This document shows, piece by piece, positions 1 through 12,188 of a stretch of DNA of 64,000 nt (positions are counted from its first letter, which is position 1; the number at the start of each line of letters is the position of its first letter). The notes below the pieces were generated by a model. The model saw only the letters and a program-made list of their open reading frames with translations, was not told the DNA's origin and searched no databases. The stretch spans positions 3,270,501 through 3,334,500 of the forward strand of contig NC_050476.1 in NCBI RefSeq assembly GCF_013373865.1, given 5' to 3'. The translations under genes and the position numbers were made by a program. Origin of the DNA: Monomorium pharaonis. Its lineage: Eukaryota; Arthropoda; Insecta; Hymenoptera; Formicidae.

Positions 1-3000
1 AAATGCTTTGCTTCCTAGAAATAAGCACATGCTCCGATATCTTCGTTCGTATTTCGCGAAGCATTTCCTTCGATGAATAAAGGCACAAGCACTTGCTGCA
101 GTTTATTCATACGATCCAATATCTTCATTCACATTCTTCGAAGCATTTTCTCGATAAAAAAAAAAAGACAGAAACTTCGCTTCCAGCTTATTCGCGTTAT
201 ACATTAGCGTATTGGCAATTTTCAAAATATCCGCGTAAGGGAGATAATTACGTGCCATGTTTCTGTATTTGGAAAGCAAAAGAGAATAAATAGGAATTTA
301 TTAATCTTAATGTATTTATTATTGTTATCAATAATGAGCTGTACAAAACGGGAAACAAGTTGCATAAACTGCGGAACAACACAAATTTAATTGAAAGCCC
401 TTAAATAAAACAATTAAAAAATTATATCTTACAAACCTATCTGAATAAAGAAGGGGCTTTTGTGTCATTTTATCAATTTTGCTCCAAACAGAAAATATCA
501 ATCTAATTTATCTGTGTCTTATTAATTTGCGTTAAAAGCATACGTCCATAATTTTGAAGTTTAACAGGCTTCTGGCTGAAAAGTTTCTCTTTTTGAATCT
601 AAATAATCTCTCCGCGCTTGACAAGTACAGAAGAGTGAATCGTCGTTGCATAACGACGCAACCCGCATCGTTCGTGCTTCCGGGTCTCGCGCGGGGCTTC
701 CGAAGCATCGTTTCCGAAGTAACGAGCCATTACTCTCGGTCAGATTGAGGTTGAGGTTGCAGTATGTTTTTTCGATAATTACAAGCGCCATGTAGCCTTT
801 CCATTCTGCCCCCTCTCCCCTTCCACTTCTAATATTAAATCAGTCGACGAAAAAGTTGGCCGTTACTCCTGATATCGAGCGTCCAATTATCGTCGACGTT
901 AAATCAGTTCGCAGCATTGTTTCCGCCCGCGGAGAGGACCCCTATTAAAAGTTAATGCATTTGTCACACGACCCGCGTCACTACATGGACGCACACGTAC
1001 AAACGCGCCGGCGCCCCCCTGGTTGTTAGGTTTTTAATGGATTTATGATTGAGGAGCGCGACCTAAAAAATTCTCAACCTCTGCCAGCCGAGGGAAACGA
1101 GCATCGCAAATGAATACGGTTAATCTCGTTGCGTCCCTTCATCACGAAACAACCGCCGCGTAGGGAGACGCGAAAGAGAAAGCGAGCAGGGAGGGAGAGA
1201 CGCTCGGCTTGCACTTCATCAGCTCGCTTTTCTTTTAATAAGCACATCGAGCTTTGCGGTGAGCCCACGCTGCCTGCACCCCTCCCCCCCCTCTCTCTCT
1301 CTCCCCCTCTCTTTCTTATTTTCGTTTTTTTCCCACGTCAAAACGTGCTTCTAACCCCTCTACATTTATCACCGCCCACTGCAGCTTAAGCGGCAATTTT
1401 GTAGCGCGCTATGCATGTGCTTGCTTCAGCCGCCCCCGGGCAATCCCCTTAATGTGTACTTTTTCTCACTGTCATAATTGAGGAGCCGCCCGAGAAGGAG
1501 GAGGCCGCGGCACTATCCCCGGGAATGTTCTTCTCTCATAAATTCCAGCCTTGCGCCTCGCAAGTGTGCGCCTTTGTACCTCGGCGCGCCTCGTGTTACG
1601 AGATATTAGAAAAAATTTTCGCGATTTTTCATACGCCCCCCTGACGCGTACTACGCCAATGAGGAGAGCACTCTGCTCCGCCACGCCGGGCTTCCGACTA
1701 ATCCGCAGGCATAATTTCATCATCGAGGAGAGGGGGTGGGATCTATTTCAATTGGCTTAGCTTTCTCATCACGGACAGCTGTATTAATAATTGGAAATGT
1801 GTTTAAAAAAATTCTAAAAGTTAAGTATTAGATTTTCAATATCTCACATTAAATGTAGTTATGTTTTACAATATAATAAAGTGTATGTCTCCGTGATCAA
1901 GTAAAAATTAGTTATGTCAATAGCATCTTTCAACTATATTACTATTTATTTCATATGTAAATAATTAGATAAAATATGAAATTTTTTAAATTAGTTATTA
2001 AAACTGTTATTAATCATTTATTAAAAAATTTTTTGGACTTGAAAGAAAGCACTAATTTGCAAGATACATAATTTAAGATGTGAAAAAATAATGATTTTAT
2101 CGCGTTGATAATCAATTAACTTTACTCAAGATCGTTCAGAAAATATACTCGTACTGTTGAAGAAAAATATGTAATATCTCAAAATAAAACACTTATTTTC
2201 TCTCTTCTAAAGAATTTCGACGGAAACAATCTCTCAACGAGCAGTGGCTGTCATGAATTAAAAGTAAGTATCTCGCGATATCTTGGCAGCTTCTTAAAGC
2301 AACTTTTAATAAGCTGAGCGACTAGCTAATTATATTATCTTTACCTTTAGCTTAGTTCCTATTTGGCATATTTTCAGCGACGTTTAATTCCCGCTAAACA
2401 AATTTTCGATTCGACAGACTTGCAGTAAAATTTTCATTACGATGAAAGATAGAACAAAAGTTCACGATTTGCAAGCTAATTCCTCGCCTTAGGATCCGAG
2501 ATGGCATATCTTAAAAAATTTATTACAGATATAATATTACGCAATTATGTCATGTTTTAAAAGTGCAGTTTTTTTTTCTACAATACAATTCATTCGCTTT
2601 TTTATCTTTTTAAAGCTTTTAAAAATATTTAAAAATTTTAGGTAAAATATATTATATATACAAATTCTATTTTCAAATTATCAGAATAATATATCTATAT
2701 ATTTTACACAATATCCAAATTACTTTTTTAAATTAATATTACGAACGATTAACTACGATTATTAAAATAATATACAAACGCCCAGACAGTTGTTATCATT
2801 ATGTTAATCTTTTCAGTTGTGGAACATATAAAAAATAAACTTTAGTTTTAAATATTTTCAATTAATTCTTATTCTCTTTATTATCTTTAAATTAAGAGTC
2901 ATATTTTGCTTCCACTTGTTCTTAAATACTCATTACAAACACTCAAGAGACGTATGTGTACAAGTATGTAATGTGTAATGTGCAAATGTATGTGAATGTC

Positions 3001-3180
3001 CCTAGTGTATTAAGCTCCGGTCCATGAGTTTGCTAAGCCCAAATGACTATGCGGATCAGTCATCCCTGCGAGACTCAATCGCAGTAAAATCGTCATGTTA
3101 TCTCCTGAGATTAAATCCGAACACTAACGACGGTTCGTTTGTCAACAATTAGCGAAAAAGCGATCGTGGGTACAAATTCG
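1..3180. other. Intergenic DNA, no gene recognised
   Basis: AT-rich sequence with a GC-richer island at about 600-1740. The open frames in that island (longest 86 codons) run through pyrimidine tracts and lack splice context or a recognisable motif. The first 160 bases hold two diverged copies of a roughly 45-base segment about 79 bases apart. A short CT tract lies at 1281-1312. No gene, RNA or mobile element could be supported. Confidence 0.5.
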
Positions 3181-3210
3181 CATAACCGCATCCGGTTCGA
3201 TCCCCTGGCG

Positions 3211-3270
3211 CATCGTCGTCGTTGTCATCGTCGTCATCGTCAGCGTCGTCGTCGTCGTCGTCGTCGTCGT
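3211..3270. repeat. (TCG)n trinucleotide microsatellite
   Basis: Interrupted TCG/TCA units that become a pure TCG run near 3244-3270. It lies at the upstream edge of the candidate promoter block. Confidence 0.85.
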
Positions 3271-3540
3271 TCTCGTCAACGTCGTGTTTTTTTCTCATTC
3301 CCTCGTCTTTGACATAGCGATCGGCACTTCAGTCCCGGGCACTCTTTTTCCCGCTCGTCAGCCGGTCGAGCACCAAAAAGGAGGACATTTTGACCGAGAC
3401 GCTTTATCGAGGGGCGAGCTGCCCGATCGACAATATCTCGACAATTCACCCTCGAGCGGAACGCTGCCGATTCCGTCCGTTCTCCTCCTCTCACCATTAC
3501 ATCCCCGCCTCCGCCGCAATTCGCTCTCTCGACCTTTCAC

Positions 3541-3541
3541 A

Positions 3542-3572
<31 letters not shown>

Positions 3573-3590
3573 TCTTTCTCTCGTTTCTCA
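3541..3590. repeat. CT-rich microsatellite
   Basis: Polypyrimidine tract dominated by TC dinucleotides. It makes the overlapping open frames (Ser/Leu-rich on one strand, Arg/Glu-rich on the other) low-complexity artefacts. Confidence 0.8.
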
Positions 3591-3763
3591 TATTTTCCTC
3601 ATTTTATTTTTCCCCGGAAGGAGAGCCGGCAGCCCGTGGCTGCTGTGCATTCGCGCCTCCTACTTTTCCGGCGCGGCGGTCCGCATGTATCAAAGGTACA
3701 TAATAAATTGAATATTATATCCAGCGGCGCGAACGATAGGACAAGAGGGAAAGAGAGATAAGG

Positions 3764-3765
<2 letters not shown>

Positions 3766-3812
<47 letters not shown>

Positions 3813-3862
3813 CAGGGAGGGAGAGAGAGGGGGAGGGAGAGAGAGAGAGAGGTGGGAGGAGA
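3766..3862. repeat. (GA)n microsatellite, GAGA-type tract
   Basis: Nearly 100 bases of GA repeats with a few GGGA interruptions, about 150 bases upstream of the TCAGT initiator core. It may be a GAGA-factor-like binding platform; that role is inferred only from the sequence type and position. Confidence 0.85.
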
Positions 3863-5169
3863 GAGCCAGGAGAATCAGTGAGAAAGAAGAAAAGCGATAC
3901 CGTATAGTCCTGCGGGCCTGCGCCATGCGAGTTGAGCGCGTCCCGTCACGACGAGCGTCCCGACGCCGCTCTCTCTCGACTCGCTCGACGGCGCGACCAG
4001 CTCGACGCAGTCAGTACACGCGTCCCGACGCCCGGGAATGCGTCCGTTGACGGAGGTGTAGTTTTGCCGCGCGAGTTTACGATCGTGCGGGTGACACTCC
4101 GTTGGAAAACGTGCAAAATTCGCGGGTCCACTCGAAGAAGGGAAAAAGAAAAGAGTGCGTGGACGAAAGAGTGAACAAAAAGGGATATACGCGCGTATAT
4201 GGCGCGCCGTGTCATACTCCCGCCAGTATAATGCTACACTTTCTTCGCGAGGTAATATTCCTTGATAAAATTATTAAAATGTTTTTCTTCGTTAGAGTGT
4301 TGACAGAGTAAAGTTAGTTTACTGTTAAACATCCCTCGCTAAGCGTTTACATTCGAGAATCTGAATTCCTTCCCGGTATTGTCCCGGAGTGAATTTGACA
4401 TGTAGATAACAGTCCATTGTCGACGAGCGCGAAGTGGTCTTTGTAATTTGGATAACGCGCTATGTGTATGACTGAGGGTAAAAGATGAGGGAGGGAAGAG
4501 ATATGCCCGTGTCAGCTCGCCACGATGCAATTGCAGTTGCGTTCTTTTTGCGTGATAAGTTGCCCCGGCGCTGAACATGGCAGCAGCCGGGATCTCAAAT
4601 AAAAATCGACGCGAGTACGCGTAAAACCGGCGCGCGATTCTCCGACGTTAACGTAAATGGTATTGTTAAAAGGACGTTTCGGAGCATTTTACGCGAGTAG
4701 TGAGTTATTGCGTTATAACTCATGTTATGCGTGGGTGGTGCAGCTTAGATACTCTCTTTTTCCTCCCCGTTCTATTATACGAGCCGCATACCGAACGTGT
4801 TTCTTGTACGATACAGATAAAAAGGAAAATACGTGTGCGCGAAGTAAAGATGCGTTTATACGATGAATTTTTGCGAGACAAAGTTTACGGGCCAATATAT
4901 CATATATGTGGACTATTAATGACCTCGACAAATTAATACTTCGAAGACAAAGCTCGAGTATACGTCGTCGGTTTAAAATGCTTTTAATTAAACTTCATTT
5001 TTGTTTCTTCATAATCTTTAGAAGATTAATTTTTATAGGACTACATGTTTAAACATCCTGTTAACTACTCTCCAAATTAAAAATTGTGTTGTACTAAAAT
5101 AACAGTATGAAATTAATTAATTTAAAAATAATTATAATAATTAAAATTTATTTCTCTCATATATGTAAA

Positions 5170-5196
5170 TATGTGTGTGTGTGTGTGTATATATAT
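5170..5196. repeat. (GT)n(AT)n microsatellite
   Basis: GT dinucleotides that run into a short AT repeat within an AT-rich stretch. Confidence 0.75.
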
Positions 5197-7000
5197 GAGC
5201 GTAAAATCCATTAAAAAATTTTCGAAAAATTAACTTCCTACATTTTTTATTTAGAAAAGATCAGTTTTCGATGATGACATCGCGTATTGCACTGAAATAC
5301 ATCCATTATCGAACTCTTCGTATATGGACATTAAAAATGCATTCGTTCATATCTCCTCAGTCTTGCAAGGAAAAATACATGGCATATATCTAGATAAATC
5401 GAAACAAGCCGAGAGAAATATACATTTGGTAAAAGTAACATTAATCGTAAAAATATTAAAAATCGTTCCATCAAAATGAAATCTGTTAGCATTTTTTTTC
5501 TCGCTACAAAGAAAACATTAAAAATATAAACATTACTTATAAAATTACAATGAAAATTCTGGAAAGACTATTCAGAAAATTACTATTGTCAAGATAACAT
5601 CTGCTGTAAGTATTATAGACACAAGTCTATATACACATTTATTCCATACCAAGGTTTCCTTTCAATAGTTTCCTCATGAGAAAGTAAATGTCGTAGCGAC
5701 GTGATTATGCGTATTTGTCGTTGTAGAACGTTTAGAGCGATTCTATTCAAATAAAATGATGTTTGTGCACGATTTGCGTGATGTCCGAATTGATCCATTT
5801 CCTCACAATGCTAGCCACTCGTAAAGCAGACATATGTCCGCCTGCGTTATTATATGCTGGGATTATTCTTCACGTTTATGGAAGAGAGCCAGAGGAAGAA
5901 GGGAGAGGGGAGATTCGGAGCGACGCGAGAGCCGGAATAAATCATTCAGAGTGATATAACGTCGTCAGTATGAGGGATCGCGGATCGCGGAGATTCCCGG
6001 CGTGGGGCAGAATCAAATCTGTCCCATTAGAGGGGGAGGGAAAGGAGAAGCGGGATGTATTATCATAAGAAAAAAGATTATTGAGAACGCCGCCGAGATA
6101 AAGTCTCTCGGTAAATTGATCGGCCATCCGGGAGTTCCTTCGCAATATCGTTTTGGACGCGATTAACTCGGCTTGGATAATATTTTCGGCCGGCACCGAT
6201 CAACTCGTCGATCCGGGAATTCGACGAGACGGGCTGGAGAGAGCTATTATTAGAGAACGACAGTTTAAGCCCACCGACTATACCAGTAAATTCTTTCGTC
6301 GTATATCACTTTTTATATTTTCTATTCGCGCGATAGGGATCAATGTCACTTCGGGTTAGCGTCTCCTGCGTGTTTCACGTGTACGTTGCTATTTTATCAT
6401 ATCTTATAACGATCGTAATATATTCTGCCAGTCTTGGTATTGATCGTGATACGAAACGATGATTTGTTCGTGTGAAAATATAAATTTTAAGTTGGGCAAA
6501 AACAAAAAATTAGGGTGAGCAAAAAATTAAAAATAATAAGCAAACATTCTCTAATATATATGTATATTCTATATATGAAAAAATATGTTGCAGCTGCCAT
6601 TTCATTTTTAAAGAATTAATAGCGTATTGCAAATAATGAAATTTTATAGCTGAATTTTATCAGACAATTTTAGTAATCTATAAAGAAAATAAATTGAGAT
6701 GGAATTCCATCTTAAATCACACTAAAACCTACAAGACATATTCAAATTTGTATATTGTATTGTAATTTTGTTGTATTGTATCGCTGTGAATATAGATGTG
6801 AATCGATATTTTTACTTTATCATAAATAGAAAAGGGACGTGATAAAAAAATAATGCATGTGTATATAATTTTGTAATACAAATATACGTAAGTTTTATAT
6901 AGGAATTTTAAGAAAAGTCATTTCATTTCGTAACAAATTACATTTTTTATCTAAATAATTTTTATTTGTTTATAAAAATAACATGGTATCATGATATGTT

Positions 7001-7002
<2 letters not shown>

Positions 7003-7045
<43 letters not shown>
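7003..7045. repeat. (TC)n microsatellite
   Basis: About 21 uninterrupted TC units followed by TTCAG. The TC tract plus CAG mimics a splice acceptor, but no open exon follows it. Confidence 0.9.
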
Positions 7046-7047
<2 letters not shown>

Positions 7048-10000
7048 AGTTTTAATTATAGAATTTTTTTCTAGTGTGTTGAATAAAAGACTTAGAAGAA
7101 ACGTATGTACCGCGCTTCTCGCTTGCGCTAATCCTTTTTTCGGAAAATCCTGAAATTCCCGCAGTGAAACGAGAACAGGAAACTTTCACAGTCATTATTC
7201 CACAGCGAGGAGTGAATTTACGTTCGCGGGAGGAAAATTTGGTCGCGTATAAATCTCCGTGGGTTCGTGTTTTTCGCTTAGCGTTTCTAGGATTTTAGCA
7301 TTTTCCCGAACGCGGTTTCTATCGCGCGCTGTGTGTGTGCCGCACAGCAGGACCGATTGGTATTCCGGTTTAGCGGCAACATTTGCCTCTTCTTCCTGCG
7401 GCGATTGTTTGCGAGCAAACATCCGGGCGGCGGTAAACGCGCCTAAGAGAGTAGAATATGGAATTTTACTTGTACAGCGAGAGGCAAGATCGTCTTTATG
7501 GATGTTGATATTGCCAATTTCTCCGCGGCGCGGCGGGTGGTTCGCGATAATGGCGGAAATCAGATTTATAGGCGCGCGCTTTTACTTCGCGCCTTATAGA
7601 AAATTACCTTTGTAGTAGGTGGCGTCGGATATTACGATGTCGGAAATAAGCAAACGAGAGAAGGAGCGAGTGGATCGGGATTAAACGGCAGAAGCGATTC
7701 CGGTAATGCAGCGAGTAATGACGAGCTGGGATAATAAATTCAATAAAGGCGTATGGAGAATAATGCATCCGATCGAAGAGACACGAGGCATCCGGAGGCT
7801 GGATAGGAAAAATATTTTCAATAAGAAGAGCGGGGAAAAAGAGAGGGAGAGAGAGAGAGAGAGGAGAAAGAGCGAGAGTGAGACAGAGAGAAATCGAGCC
7901 GTGGAAATTACAGCAGCGGAAATGGAGCGAAAATTAAACTCCGTGGGCCGGATTAAAATATTTTCACGCGACGATAATTGAGGAATAAAAGATTTTCGCC
8001 GTGATCGAATAAATCAAGCGGCTCGTCGGGTCGCGCGCGGTCCCGGATTTCTCTCCGCCGTATCTTATCGAATCGAGATGCCGCAAAGATATATGTGCGA
8101 TCCTCAGATGGAACGCGAAAGTACTCCGTCGGATTCATAAAATAAAAGGAAAGAATAAAAAGAGCAGATGCCTCCGACAAGGCTGGTACAAGACGCCTGA
8201 ATTTATCGTGCAGGATCGATCGCGATCGATACGTCATGATTTTACTTTACGATGTGCCATCGTGGGGATTAAAGTCGAGTGCGCGACAAGGCGCGAGAGG
8301 GTGCAAGAGAGACCCGTCAGTCAGGTGGAAGTAAAATCTCGATCCGAAATATTTTTTTACGCGCGGATAACCGAACGCCGGAAGATTTTCGCCCGGCCGG
8401 GGAGCTAAACTCGAGCTCAACAGCTTGGCCCCGGGTTTTTCCCTTGGCTTCCATCAGATAAAATTGCAAGAGGAGAAGCTGCTTCTAAAGACCCGAGAGG
8501 TAAAAGAACCCCCGGGGAAGTACTAGTCGGGAAGTGAGGCCGAAATTAAGAGCCGGAGGAGGCGGTGGTGGTGGCGGTGGCGGCGACGCGCGGCGGTGAC
8601 GATAGCGAAAATACATCGCGTTGTGATACTCGAATATGAGAACATTTTCGCGCGATACAAAAGTGACAAAAGTAATCAACGGGATATTATATCTCCGGGT
8701 ATCTCTCCTCTTGACCTGAATCTCTCAAAAAATCACGACCACCGGTAAATCTTTCCCTTCGCCCCGGCCCGCAACGACCATCGATCACAAGTAAGCGTGA
8801 TGGAACAAAGAGCTCATAATCTGACATCGGAGCGTGTCAGGAGGAGGAGAGAGGGGACGGTGACGTGACGACGAACGAGACAAAAAGAAAAGAGAAGACC
8901 CTCGCGAAAGAGCGAGGGCTAACGAGCAATGCGAGAGACAGGACCGAGAGGGGTTTTCATTTGGTCCTGTCGTAAATAAGAATGAGTAGTTACTCGGCGT
9001 ATAAGCGCGGCGAGCAGGAACGCTAAATTCCGCCTCGTACGCGGACTGAAATCTCCGCCGCTAAACGGCCGAGATAGTTATTTACGAGATGGCGTAAAAG
9101 ATAGTTGCCCCGCGTGTGTTTCCCCGAAGGGCGACGACCAAGGGCGGATCGCGTCCAAGCATCCAGGATGTATGACCCAAGTCCGGCAAAACACTTTGAT
9201 GGTCGATTCTCCTCGTACATTACGTGGAATTGCCGTGAAACTTAGTGGCGTTTATACGCCGCTTGACAAATGTATCGATCGAGGAAGGAGACAAGAAGAA
9301 GCGCGCAAAACGACGAAAAAAAAAACCTCCCCAAAAGAGACACAAACGGGCGAAAGAGGGTACACGTGAACGAGAGGAAAGTTCTCGCAACACGTTAACC
9401 GGTTCGCTCACCGTCGCCTCCGGCGGTTTGGGGGTGGCTAGGGGTGGCCTCACTTCTGGAAAGCTTCGTTTTCTCGCGATAGGCACGGCCGATTAAGTGA
9501 GCCGTTTACCTTCCTTTATTTTAGTGTCTAGTTTTTAGTTTATACGTTGTATATTTTGTTATAAATCTTCACATTCTTTTAATCTCAACATTATTTCCAT
9601 CGTTATTGTGATTTTATTTCTTTTATTCTATCGTTGTTATACGACACGATAAAACTAATATCGCGCATATTTTCATGATATATAACTCAATACACTCTTA
9701 AGAGATTTTTATCACAAAATATGAATAGAAAGATAAAATTTTATTATCTTAAATATACAAAGAATGAAATATGCATTGTCTATAAACTAATAAATAAATA
9801 TGTATAAACTTAAAATTAATCTCTTAATATTAATCTTAATTTCTTTCCTGTTCATTTATCTCTATATACATTTTGCTTGAAATTCAGAGAATTACAGTTG
9901 TAATATATTATCAATTTGAGCGACATGTAGAAATAAAGACATAGAGAGATAGTATGAAATATAGTGAGATACACGAGGTGCACTGTATTCGTTTCAGTGA

Positions 10001-10392
10001 GATTTTCAAAACTGGGCTTTTTCAAGTATCATCATCAATAAAATGTTTTGCTTTTCCAAAATTGGCTTTTTGACGTATAAATCGATATAGCAGCGGAAAA
10101 ATATTTTTCAGGCTTTGCGCGTGAAACGTGAAAATACGAAAGCCACTCTAGCATCACCAATAACTTCGGAAACATTTATGTATCCCTCAATAAAATAAAC
10201 TGTAATAATTGTAATTAAGGTTCCAATGTTCCGGTAACATAATATATGTGTAATATAAACCTCTGTGTTTTAATAACATCTTTAAATAACCGCATTGTTT
10301 ATTTTAATACATACATTCAAACATTTTGAAATAATTCGCAAACATTTTACGAGTACGCTATTATCATTCGGTTTTAATGTTGTATTTTCACG

Positions 10393-10421
10393 ATTAATTA
10401 ATTAATTAATTAATTAATTAT
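10393..10421. repeat. (ATTA)n tetranucleotide repeat
   Basis: Seven ATTA units, a self-complementary tract containing repeated TAAT homeodomain-type cores. It lies about 240 bases upstream of the first coding exon of the DIP-like gene. Confidence 0.8.
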
Positions 10422-10658
10422 TGCAGTATTTGAAGTATTAATCAAAATGTATCAAAATATCTTGCGTCATATACATTGCACTTTGCAACAATTGATCGTA
10501 TCCGAAAGCAATAAACATCAAGAAATGTCCTCGTATTTCCTTAAGCAAAATCTAAGATATAGGAAAGGAAACTGAAAGAGAGAAAGGGAGACGAGACGCG
10601 AGTTGACGGTGAACGCGAGTTTGTTATTCTCGTTCAGCTTTTCTTTCGTTCTTTCAGA

Positions 10659-10791
10659 ATGAGGGTAGCACGGCTATTACTGTGCTGCGTACTTCTCGAA
10701 GACTACAGCACCAATCTCGGCGGAACGGCAATTACCAGTGACGCTATGCGCCAAGACGGCTCCTCGTCCGCGACGAATCCGACGCTATCAG
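10659..10791 (+). CDS. DIP-like gene, coding exon 1 (start codon, leader)
   Basis: The ATG is one base after a strong acceptor (polypyrimidine tract, CAG at 10655-10657), so the 5' leader continues in an upstream exon. It encodes MRVARLLLCCVLLED and a Ser/Thr-rich linker, and ends in phase 1 before GTATAT. The hydrophobic core is only about eight residues, weak for a signal peptide but in the expected place. Confidence 0.8.
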
Positions 10792-12133
10792 GTATATACC
10801 ATACCCGTATATACTCATCTGCATATTGCCGCCTGGTTTTTCCTTCCTTCGCCCCTCCGCGTCATGCAGAGGAGAGATCGCGCAGACGGAAATTCTCGTC
10901 GGCGTTAATGGCACGTGCCGTGGAATTCGAGCGAGCAAATATCCCGTATTACCGTCGGAAAAATAAAAGACACTCGTCGCTTCAAGTATCTTTTACTCTC
11001 GGCCCCCTCCAATAAACATTGGTAAATGTTCGGAGGGTCTCACCCTCGGATAGCCTTCGACTTAACATACAGCAGGCTTCGCGCACAAATTATTATCTAT
11101 ATTAGATTGTGTCCTGCATAAATTTGCAGTTTGTATTCGACGCGAAAACAAATTATCTTTCGTTACTTGGTATAATATGCTAACTGAAATTAATTTGCAA
11201 TGTAAAAATGGAAGCAAATAAAACGTCATCATTATTTCGTTCGTATATAGATCATTAAACTTAAAAACGAAATTTATTTTATTTATATTTAATAAATATT
11301 TTAATATTTATTATATCAATATTTATATTCGTTCACACAAGTTATTTTGTAAAAACAAATGCCTACCACATTATTTGATTAATGAAATTTTCGATAACAG
11401 ATAAAAAATAGGATTTTTTTAAACATTAAATATTAATCTAATTTTAATTTTAATTTCCCTGCGGTCGGTATTAAAATTTAATTCATAAGTATAATAAGAT
11501 AAATTATTATAATCATTTTAAAAAAGTATGCCAAATCCGTAAGAGATATATAAAAAGAAAGAGAGAATTTCCTGAACATTTAGCTTAAACGCGCGAACCC
11601 TAATTCCATTTCTTTAGCATCATCAGTTCGGTCACGGAAGCCATATCTTTTCGAGAGTGCGTCAGTGTGGTTTTTCAATTATTTGATAAGATCGCGTGTT
11701 TCTCTCGAGTCGATAATCGAGGTATTTGACCGGCAATAAAAGGAATCACTTTACGTTGCGTGTCGACTCGTAAATAAACGTTATAACGTCACATGTTTTC
11801 CACGCAAGACGGTGTGTGTACTCCGCGACGTCTGTGAAGGGTTTCCCCGCGGTGCATATAAAGCTTTGTGAAAAATCTGAATAATGCATTGTGAAATATT
11901 ATCTATACGTGGTAGATTTATACGGTGTTGCGCCGGCGATACGTTGTCTGCCTTTATCATAAAGCTCGATAATGTTTAGCGAAGAAAAGGAGAAAAATTT
12001 CCGCAAGCAAAACTCGATCCTACACGAAAGCTTGGCTTAAACAACTTAAAACAGCTTTTTAGATAAACAGGAAATCCATTGAGAGCAATATAATCTTTAT
12101 CATGACATACAGTTACCAGAAACGTTACTAAAT

Positions 12134-12188
<55 letters not shown>

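Larger units (their letters stand above)
3181..4660 (+). promoter_or_regulatory. GC-rich candidate promoter region of the DIP-like gene
   Basis: A GC-rich block with a (TCG)n run, a CT tract and a long GA tract, followed by CpG-dense sequence. An arthropod-type initiator core TCAGT lies at 4011-4015. A plausible 5' splice donor follows at 4251/4252 (GAG then GTAATA). A noncoding first exon of roughly 4011-4251 is therefore possible. The coding start at 10659 lies directly behind a strong splice acceptor, so at least one upstream noncoding exon must exist; this is the best-looking candidate but is not proven. GA tracts are typical binding sites for GAGA-type factors in insects. RNA 5' ends would settle it. 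Confidence 0.3.
4661..10657. other. Probable 5' intron of the DIP-like gene, noncoding
   Basis: Alternating AT-rich stretches (4.97-5.75, 6.36-7.08 and 9.5-10.55 kb) and GC/CpG-rich islands (about 5.76-6.36 and 7.1-9.5 kb). Open frames of up to 118 codons occur in the islands but show no family signature and no matching acceptor/donor pairs. A GGTGGC-rich run at about 8557-8590 produces a polyproline frame on the minus strand. The stretch ends at a strong polypyrimidine tract and CAG at 10655-10657, so it is most likely intronic if transcription starts near 4.0 kb. Confidence 0.4.
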
